A stretch of 6,648 nucleotides of DNA, taken from contig JALZVA010000244.1 in NCBI GenBank assembly GCA_023301335.1, forward strand, positions 1-6,648, given 5' to 3'. This DNA is from Akkermansiaceae bacterium (GTDB lineage Bacteria; Verrucomicrobiota; Verrucomicrobiia; Verrucomicrobiales; Akkermansiaceae). A program made the translations under genes and the position numbers. Under the pieces are notes generated by a model, which saw nothing but the letters and a program-made list of their open reading frames with translations, was not told the DNA's origin and did not search any database. Below, piece after piece: positions 1 through 4,743 of this stretch. Positions within the stretch are counted from its first letter, which is position 1. Each line of letters begins with the position of its first letter.

Positions 1-1
1 G

Positions 2-592
2 CTCTATTTTGTGGCCAGTCTCAGTTTTAAGTTCATGGCGGAAAGGCACTTTGCGCAGAAATTCCATGAATGGGGAGTGACTCCACTGGATACGATGTCC
101 GCACCAGCACCACTTAATATTTTTGCCTGGCGAGGGGTCGTGAGAGATGATGAAAAATATTATGTGATGTACTGGTCGCTCTTTGACTCCGCAGACCGCG
201 AGTATGTTATCTCGGAGTTTGATACCGGACATCACCTAGAGGCACCTTTCCGTGGGGGCAAAGAGTTTGAAAGCTTACGCTGGTTTTCAAAGGGTTGGCG
301 TAAGACCTACCAACGCAAAGATGAACCTAACACTATTTACATCGCGGCCTTGACGATGGGAGAGATGCATTTGGAACAGGAAGGAGAAAGCATTTTAAAG
401 CCAGCCTTCATTTGGAAGTTGGAGAAAGATGGTGAAGAAGTTATCCTTTCTAGAGGGTATAAAATGAGCGAGGACAGACTCATGAATTTAGGTTCTACTT
501 TTACTGCATTGGGGAATGTGGTAGAGAGGGTTAAAGGAAACTCAAACGACTGGATGAATGGAACATGGATATGGGATATAGAAAAACCTTAG
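2..592 (+). CDS. C-terminal part of a probable DUF457/YdjM-type membrane-bound metal-dependent hydrolase (5' partial)
   Basis: The reading frame is open to the left edge (codons for L-Y-F precede the first possible start, a GTG at 11), so the gene very probably begins upstream and only its C-terminal part is here. Counting from that GTG, the visible part has an APAPLN...WRGV block (residues 31-43), a YWSLFD segment (54-59), a WFSKGW segment (91-96) and an MGE segment (116-118) leading into FIWKL. This order resembles the soluble C-terminal domain that follows the multi-pass membrane region in the DUF457 (YdjM/YfhP-like) family, annotated as metal-dependent hydrolases. The 'hydrolase' function is poorly established for the family, and the membrane and putative metal-binding part lies outside the window. 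The hydrophobic LYFVASLSFKF stretch at the edge may be the end of the last membrane helix. Its 3' end overlaps the lipoprotein gene by 28 bp, which suggests co-transcription. The family call is from recognition only. Confidence 0.55.
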   Translation, partial: LYFVASLSFKFMAERHFAQKFHEWGVTPLDTMSAPAPLNIFAWRGVVRDDEKYYVMYWSLFDSADREYVISEFDTGHHLEAPFRGGKEFESLRWFSKGWRKTYQRKDEPNTIYIAALTMGEMHLEQEGESILKPAFIWKLEKDGEEVILSRGYKMSEDRLMNLGSTFTALGNVVERVKGNSNDWMNGTWIWDIEKP

Positions 593-1026
593 CTTGGGGA
601 CTGGCGATCACTTCCGTGAGCCTTTTGCTCAATAGCTGTGCTCTCTTTTCAAAGGATCTGCCTGTAGAAGAACCCAAGGAAGAGCCTCGCTACCTTCTCA
701 CCGCAGTAGGACAAGTGAACTCCTATGAGAAAGAGTCTGGGATCATCCTCGTAAGAACCTACGGTAAAATAGGAGAGGGGGAGGGAACTGCATTTATTTC
801 AAGCGGCCCGAGTGGAAGTAGTGGAAACCTCAAATTCACAGGGCAAAAAAACCATCTTTTTGCAGCTGCAGAATTACAGACGGGAACCTTAGAACCCGGT
901 GACCTGATTTATCGCCGTCGCTTAAACCCTGCATTTAATCACACAGCTACAAGTAAGGAGGAGCAAGATGCGATCATTCTTGAGCCTAAGAAGGAAGACA
1001 CACCTTTTGAAGGCGTGGACCTCTAG
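565..1026 (+). CDS. small predicted lipoprotein of unknown function
   Basis: The protein has 153 residues. A lysine/arginine-containing N-terminus (R6, K7) is followed by a hydrophobic stretch (residues 9-22) and a lipobox-like LLNSC with the lipidation cysteine at residue 25. The +2 residue is Ala, so the default sorting prediction is the outer membrane. After an acidic, proline-containing linker (31-41) comes a beta-rich domain of about 75 residues (46-118): GQVNSYEKESGIILV, then a glycine/serine-rich turn (80-88), then NLKFTGQKNHLFAAAEL and PGDLIYRR. Alternating hydrophobics and a closing GD turn suggest a small beta-barrel, but I do not recognise a named family. The tail is charged. The start could be ATG 565 or ATG 571; neither has a Shine-Dalgarno sequence, and the lipobox is intact from both. 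It overlaps the preceding gene by 28 bp in another frame and is probably translated from the same mRNA. Its stop overlaps the stop of coaD on the other strand. Confidence 0.8.
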   Translation: MDMGYRKTLAWGLAITSVSLLLNSCALFSKDLPVEEPKEEPRYLLTAVGQVNSYEKESGIILVRTYGKIGEGEGTAFISSGPSGSSGNLKFTGQKNHLFAAAELQTGTLEPGDLIYRRRLNPAFNHTATSKEEQDAIILEPKKEDTPFEGVDL

Positions 1027-1508
1027 TTTTTGCTCTCTAGCTTTTCAAATACTGCCTGTGGAACATAGCGTCTCACAATGTCCTCCCACCCGTCGGGGCC
1101 GATCAGCCCTTTAACGGTAGAGGAAGAGATTTCAGAAATTTTACGTGGAGGCATCAAAATGGTGGTGGTGATATCCGGAGTCATGTCTCCATTAAGGTGG
1201 CGCATCACGCGCTCGTATTCGTAGTCGTTTTGATTACGAATCCCTCTCAGAATGTATTTAGCTCCAACTTCCTGAGCGTAATCCACAAGATAGCGATTAT
1301 TAAAATGACCAATAGTCAGCCTTTCACAAGAGGGCACAGAGTCCGTTAGCATCTGGAGGCGCTCTTCAACAGAGAAGGTGTAAGACTTAGATGGGTTAGA
1401 ACCAATGGCAAGGTAGAGGTGATCAAAGAGTCTTAAGCCTTGCTCAATCATCCATAAATGACCATTCGTAGGGGGGTCAAATGACCCTGCATATACTGCC
1501 GTGCGCAT
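1023..1508 (-). CDS. coaD: phosphopantetheine adenylyltransferase (CoaD)
   Basis: This cytosolic enzyme transfers AMP from ATP to 4'-phosphopantetheine, giving dephospho-CoA, the penultimate step of coenzyme A synthesis. With the start at 1508 it has 161 residues, close to the 159 of E. coli CoaD. Visible motifs are AGSFDPPTNGH (residues 7-17), containing the nucleotidyltransferase T-x-G-H signature (14-17); the NPSK...EER segment (38-50); ILRGIRNQNDYEYE (86-99), matching the RG(L/I)R...DFEYE block; and ISSSTVK (127-133), matching the ISSS-x-VK block. The frame is open further up to a TTG at 1529, but the family begins almost directly at the MRTAVYAGSF strand, so the ATG at 1508 is preferred. 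No Shine-Dalgarno lies just before it. An AGGAGG lies about 60 nt upstream, too far to serve this ATG. The gene converges with the lipoprotein gene and shares the CTAG stop. No strong terminator follows; a weak hairpin within the lipoprotein 3' end (999-1017) is the only candidate. Confidence 0.95.
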   Translation of the reverse strand: MRTAVYAGSFDPPTNGHLWMIEQGLRLFDHLYLAIGSNPSKSYTFSVEERLQMLTDSVPSCERLTIGHFNNRYLVDYAQEVGAKYILRGIRNQNDYEYERVMRHLNGDMTPDITTTILMPPRKISEISSSTVKGLIGPDGWEDIVRRYVPQAVFEKLESKN

Positions 1509-1625
1509 GGCATAGCAATAACACAGCAATCCAATAAGGAAAGTTTGAATTCTGTTAAATAGCAGCAGTGCCTCCTAGAGAGTGACGTTTGACCACGGAA
1601 TGAGCATTCCTGTAGAGAAGCGTAT

Positions 1626-1741
1626 TGTGAATAAGTTGATCTCTTTGAATCGCCTAAAGGCAAAGAAAATTCAAGATGCACACATTTTATGAAGAACTTA
1701 TTAACAGCTTATCAACATTTTCACTATAATGGTTATAAACA
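1626..1741. promoter_or_regulatory. cluster of DnaA-box-like 9-mers in an AT-rich segment
   Basis: One 9-mer matches the relaxed DnaA box TTWTNCACA exactly: TTATTCACA on the minus strand at 1626-1634. Three plus-strand near-matches differ from it at the sixth base (A for C): TTATTAACA (1698-1706), TTATCAACA (1709-1717) and TTATAAACA (1733-1741). The first two of these form an imperfect 11-bp tandem repeat (1697-1707 and 1708-1718, 9 of 11 identical), so they sit on the same face of the helix. The segment is AT-rich and lies in an intergenic gap. This could be a DnaA-binding regulatory cluster or part of a replication origin. It could also be a chance result of AT richness. There is no dnaA, dnaN or gidA gene nearby to support an origin. 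Confidence 0.3.
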
Positions 1742-1810
1742 ATTTATTCGCATACTTGCTCACAGTGATTTTTCAAAATCTGCAAACTCACAAGAGAAAG
1801 GCGAAAACAC

Positions 1811-1845
1811 AAAAAACGCAGCCTTTAAACATAAAAGCTGCGTTT
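1811..1845 (-). terminator. Rho-independent terminator of tRNA-Cys
   Basis: A perfect 9-bp inverted repeat (AAACGCAGC at 1814-1822 and GCTGCGTTT at 1837-1845) encloses a 14-nt, partly pairable AT-rich loop. Read on the minus strand, the stem ends in GCTGCGTTTTTT, giving a run of six U. It begins 8 nt after the CCA end of tRNA-Cys, the expected position for terminating a single-gene tRNA transcript. The plus-strand reading has a much poorer U run (GTTTAG). Confidence 0.85.
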
Positions 1846-1852
1846 AGTAAAC

Positions 1853-1929
1853 TGGAGGCGGAGGCGGGATTCGAACCCGCGAATACCGGTTTTGCAAACC
1901 GGCGCCTTAGACCACTTGGCCACTCCGCC
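1853..1929 (-). tRNA. tRNA-Cys (anticodon GCA), CCA encoded
   Basis: Read on the minus strand, this folds into a complete cloverleaf. The acceptor stem is GGCGGAG/CTCCGCC (7 bp). The D stem is GCC/GGC around an AAGTGGTCTAA loop. The anticodon stem is CCGGT/ACCGG around the loop TTGCAAA, giving anticodon GCA. The variable loop is TATTC, and the T arm is GCGGG-TTCGAAT-CCCGC. The discriminator base is U73, a known identity element for cysteine tRNAs, and it is followed directly by genome-encoded CCA (plus-strand TGG at 1853-1855). The body is 74 nt plus CCA. It has its own promoter and terminator, so it appears to be a single-gene transcript. Confidence 0.97.
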
Positions 1930-1961
1930 TTTTAAAAGTCTCCTTAGTGGAGATGGACGTC

Positions 1962-1990
1962 TGTGTATGGGAGAGGGCATCTCTTGTCAA
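1962..1990 (-). promoter_or_regulatory. probable sigma-70-type promoter of tRNA-Cys
   Basis: On the minus strand a perfect -35 hexamer TTGACA (1985-1990) is followed after exactly 17 bp by TACACA (1962-1967) as a weak -10, with 3 of 6 matches to TATAAT. Transcription would begin near 1955, leaving a leader of about 25 nt before the tRNA 5' end at 1929, a normal distance for RNase P processing. The -35 is convincing; the -10 is poor, so the call depends on spacing and position. Confidence 0.55.
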
Positions 1991-2100
1991 TATCACTTTA
2001 GGATTTTTTATAGGAACTTAATAGCTTGTAGAGAAGTAGGGAAAAATTACGTATTTGAGCCTTGTCTAGGAGGTGCATTTTACCGACTGTATCGCCTAGT

Positions 2101-4071
2101 ATGAACACTGAAATTCTTCAAAACGCTGCGAATCAAGCTCGCGGTCTCGCAATAGATGCTGTGCACGCTTGCTCTTCTGGTCACCTTGGTCTGCCTTTAG
2201 GCTGTGCTGAAATTGGATCGGTTCTATTCAGCGAGTCTCTTTGCTTTAACCCGGACGCACCAAAGTGGTTAAACCGTGACCGATTCATCCTCTCTGCAGG
2301 ACATGGATCAATGTTTATTTACACCTGGCTCCACATGAGTGGCTATAAGGTATCTCTTCAAGACTTGAAGGACTTCCGTAAGCTGCATTCAATCACACCT
2401 GGGCACCCAGAGTTTGACGAGACTGAAGGGGTAGAGGCCACCACTGGGCCACTTGGTCAGGGAGTAGCCAATGCCGTAGGTTATGCCGTTTCTGGTAAGC
2501 GTGCAGCAAGTTATTACAACACCGACGAACACGAAATTTTCAATAACCACATTGTAGCTCTAATGGGAGACGGATGTTTCCAAGAGGGAGTGGCACGTGA
2601 GGCGATCGAGTATGCAGGACACCTTCAGCTCGATAACTTGATTCTTATTTATGATAGTAACGATGTAACTCTCGATGCCATGGCAGATGTTACACAGGGT
2701 GTAGATTCCGCTGGTTATTTCACATCTCAGGGATGGGATGCCGTGCAAATCGACGGACACGACTTCGCCGCTATTTCCAAGGCTGTGGAAGACGCAAAAG
2801 CTAATGACAATGGAAAACCAAAGGTAATCATCGCTAAGACGGAGATCGCCAGAGGAATTCCTGAAGTTGCAGGAACCGCAAAAGGACATGGAGAAGGTGG
2901 TGCAAAATTTGCAGATGAAGCAAAAACTGGTTTAGGCGTACCGCTCGACGGATTTTACGTCTGTGATGATGTGCGTGGCTATTTCGCTGATGCAGTGGAG
3001 CAAAAGAAAGCCGTGTATAAAGAATGGGAAGCAACATTTGCAGCGTGGTCTGCAGCGAATCCAGAAAAAGCTGTAGAGTTGGAAAATAAGACACCTTCAG
3101 ATCTTTCAGCACAGATTCCAGAGTTTGCAGCTGATTATGCAGATGCGACACGTGGAGCAGGTGGTCAGGTCATTCAGCATGTTTCTAAGGCAATCCCTCA
3201 GCTTGTGACTGGATCTGCCGATCTATACGGTTCAACCAAGAACTACATCAAGGATGCTGGTGATTTGGTAAGAGGAGATTACTCAGGTAAGAATATTTGG
3301 TATGGTATCCGTGAGCACGCAATGGGAGCAATTTCTAACGGAATCGCTTACGACGGACTCTTCCGTCCAAGTTGTGCAACCTTCCTTGTCTTCGCTGACT
3401 ATTTACGTCCATCTATCCGTCTCGCAGGACTAGCGAAGCTTCCTGTGACTTACATCTTCACACACGACTCCGTGGGCGTGGGAGAAGACGGCCCGACACA
3501 CCAACCTGTAGAGACTGTTTCTGGTTTACGTGTGATCCCTAATGTGGATGTCATCCGCCCAGCCGACCCTGAAGAAGTTGCTGGTGCATGGATCGCAGCG
3601 CAGGAACGTGAAGACGGCCCTACAGCTCTTATCTTAACACGTCAGAAAGTGCGCTCTAACACAGAAGTATCCGCAGCGACCAGGCGTGAAGGCGTTGAAA
3701 AAGGAGGCTATGTGCTTAGAAAAGAAACGGGTAAACTGAAACTCATCTTAATGGCCTCTGGATCAGAAGTGGGTCACTGTATCGAAGCTGCCGAGCAGCT
3801 AGGCGACGGAGTGAGAGTGGTTTCCATGCCATGTTTCGAGCGTTTTGACAGACAGGACTTAGATTATAAGAAGAGCGTGCTCCCTTGTGAGGTGAAAGCA
3901 CGTATCGCCATTGAAGCAGGAGTTTCAGGACTTTGGCATAAATACACAGGCATGGAGGGTGAGGTGATCGGAATCGACCGCTTCGGTATCTCTGCTCCTG
4001 GTGACACAGTAATGGCTCAGTTAGGCATGAATGCCGAGACTATCGTCAAAACTGCAAAGGCATTAAGCTAG
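2101..4071 (+). CDS. tkt: transketolase
   Basis: This thiamine-diphosphate enzyme of the non-oxidative pentose phosphate pathway moves a two-carbon ketol unit from xylulose 5-phosphate to ribose 5-phosphate or erythrose 4-phosphate in the cytosol. From ATG 2101 it has 656 residues, normal for bacterial transketolase (E. coli about 663). Family blocks in order are SGHLGLPLG (26-34), SAGHGSM (65-71), TPGHPE (99-104), GVEATTGPLGQG (110-121), GDGCFQEG (156-163) with the cofactor-binding GDG and YDSN (184-187, Mg/ThDP), GHGEGG (262-267), REHAMGAI (404-411) with the catalytic Glu405, and THDSVGVGEDGPTHQP (454-469). The C-terminal domain ends with FGISAPGD. The frame is open back to a TTG at 2062, but the homologous N-terminus starts at MNTEILQNAANQARG. 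An AGGAGGT lies 26 nt before ATG 2101, too far to be a normal ribosome site. Candidate promoter elements are weak (TTGTCA at 1984-1989; TATAGG at 2009-2014, spacing 19). It is transcribed alone and ends in a strong terminator. Confidence 0.97.
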   Translation: MNTEILQNAANQARGLAIDAVHACSSGHLGLPLGCAEIGSVLFSESLCFNPDAPKWLNRDRFILSAGHGSMFIYTWLHMSGYKVSLQDLKDFRKLHSITPGHPEFDETEGVEATTGPLGQGVANAVGYAVSGKRAASYYNTDEHEIFNNHIVALMGDGCFQEGVAREAIEYAGHLQLDNLILIYDSNDVTLDAMADVTQGVDSAGYFTSQGWDAVQIDGHDFAAISKAVEDAKANDNGKPKVIIAKTEIARGIPEVAGTAKGHGEGGAKFADEAKTGLGVPLDGFYVCDDVRGYFADAVEQKKAVYKEWEATFAAWSAANPEKAVELENKTPSDLSAQIPEFAADYADATRGAGGQVIQHVSKAIPQLVTGSADLYGSTKNYIKDAGDLVRGDYSGKNIWYGIREHAMGAISNGIAYDGLFRPSCATFLVFADYLRPSIRLAGLAKLPVTYIFTHDSVGVGEDGPTHQPVETVSGLRVIPNVDVIRPADPEEVAGAWIAAQEREDGPTALILTRQKVRSNTEVSAATRREGVEKGGYVLRKETGKLKLILMASGSEVGHCIEAAEQLGDGVRVVSMPCFERFDRQDLDYKKSVLPCEVKARIAIEAGVSGLWHKYTGMEGEVIGIDRFGISAPGDTVMAQLGMNAETIVKTAKALS

Positions 4072-4105
4072 TCCGAAAAGACCTCTCTACGAGAGAATCA
4101 AATAT

Positions 4106-4140
4106 AAAGCCCGCTGGAAAATTCTCCAGCGGGCTTTTTT
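4106..4140 (+). terminator. Rho-independent terminator of tkt
   Basis: A perfect 13-bp GC-rich stem, AAAGCCCGCTGGA (4106-4118) with TCCAGCGGGCTTT (4125-4137), encloses a 6-nt loop AAATTC and runs into six T (4135-4140). It starts 34 nt after the tkt stop. On the minus strand the U run is only CTTTATATTT, so it mainly serves the plus strand, though it may also act on read-through from the minus-strand operon to the right. Confidence 0.95.
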
Positions 4141-4252
4141 ATATTCTGTTACCTAAGAATAGGGGGTGAGCCGTAGGCAAAACAACCCATTAAATGGATA
4201 GTTCAGTTAGAATGGCAGCAGGAAACCGTATTTGGGGGATACAGTATCTAGC

Positions 4253-4675
4253 CTATTTTGATTTGATTGTCTGAGCTAGTAGAAAGCCTTTTTTGTTCGC
4301 CTTGCAGGTGAAGATGTAAGAATTATTTATATCTAAATTAAACTTATTGTGAAGATCTCGGACTTCGTCACTCACGATGACACCGAGAGGTTTTCCATCT
4401 TTAGAGCCTCCTTCAGGCTCTATATTGAGAAGTGTGTAGCTATCCTGAAATGGTTGGCTAGATAGGATCGTACCGCTGACATTGACAGTGCTTCCTTGAT
4501 GTTGGGAGGAGGCTCTATTATAGCTGTTATGGTCGAGCTGGGGTGCACTAGGGGCGCCTTTGCTTGTCACAAATAGAATTGCTACTACAGCGATTAAGGC
4601 AATGACGGCACCGATAATAATAGGTACTGGGTTAAGGCTTTGCTTAGCCTTTCCTCTTTTGGATCTTCTTGACAT
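4253..4675 (-). CDS. small single-pass membrane protein with a putative OB-fold-like domain, unknown function
   Basis: The protein has 140 residues. The strongly basic N-terminus (MSRRSKRGKAK) is followed by one long hydrophobic segment (about 16-37, PVPIIIGAVIALIAVVAILFV). The positive-inside rule places the N-terminus in the cytoplasm and the rest outside the inner membrane. A polar Ser/Gln/His-rich linker (40-62) leads to a compact C-terminal domain (63-138): VNVSGTILSSQPFQDSYTLL, a loop, GVIVSDEVRDLH, a turn, then NSYIFTCKANKKGFLLAQTI. This strand-strand-helix-strand-strand pattern suggests a small OB-like barrel, as in secreted tRNA_anti-like domains. That is an inference from pattern, and I cannot name the family. 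It lies 68 bp downstream of the ABC transporter on the same strand with no terminator between, so it is probably its operon partner. No Shine-Dalgarno precedes the ATG. No strong terminator follows; the best hairpin, CCAT-TTA-ATGG (4187-4197), is weak. Confidence 0.8.
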   Translation of the reverse strand: MSRRSKRGKAKQSLNPVPIIIGAVIALIAVVAILFVTSKGAPSAPQLDHNSYNRASSQHQGSTVNVSGTILSSQPFQDSYTLLNIEPEGGSKDGKPLGVIVSDEVRDLHNKFNLDINNSYIFTCKANKKGFLLAQTIKSK

Positions 4676-4743
4676 GTAATGTATGAATTAAGTTTTGTTG
4701 ATTTCAATAGGTAGAGAGCTGAGGGTTGTTTGTAAATAACGTA

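Larger units (their letters stand above)
1509..1852. other. AT-rich non-coding gap between coaD and tRNA-Cys
   Basis: I see no convincing gene in these roughly 340 bases. The open frames here are a leftward overlap with coaD and a rightward frame that runs through the tRNA. The stretch should contain the coaD promoter, but I could not pick a convincing -35/-10 pair. It contains a 14-bp interrupted palindrome, GGAATG-AG-CATTCC (1597-1610), a short GCCT-AA-AGGC hairpin (1652-1661), a minus-strand TCTAGGAGG (1571-1579) far from any start, the DnaA-box-like cluster (1626-1741) and, at its right end, the tRNA terminator (1811-1845). The 60 bases 1681-1740 are markedly AT-rich compared with the flanking genes. 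Confidence 0.7.

Noticed and set aside
999..1017. Hairpin CAC-A-CCTT-TTG-AAGG-C-GTG as a terminator for the lipoprotein or coaD
   Set aside because: It has an internal mismatch and no T-run directly after it (the nearest plus-strand T-run is about 9 nt away), so it is too weak to call.
1448..1681. 77-aa minus-strand open frame
   Set aside because: It overlaps the start of coaD in another frame, has no recognisable domain or ribosome site, and looks like chance.
1729..1935. 68-aa plus-strand open frame ending EPANTGFANRRLRPLGHSAF
   Set aside because: Its C-terminal half is the antisense translation of tRNA-Cys, a classic spurious ORF; its first part crosses the tRNA terminator.
1892..2104. 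70-aa plus-strand open frame between the tRNA and tkt
   Set aside because: It starts inside the tRNA gene, runs through both promoter regions, has no protein-like pattern and overlaps the tkt start.
2560..3151. Two minus-strand open frames inside tkt
   Set aside because: They are antisense shadows of a strongly conserved gene, with compositions typical of reversed codons.
4141..4252. Palindromes CCAT-TAA-ATGG (4187-4197) and GATAC-A-GTATC (4238-4248) as a terminator of the minus-strand operon
   Set aside because: Stems are only 4-5 bp and lack a proper U run; without further evidence they are ordinary small palindromes.
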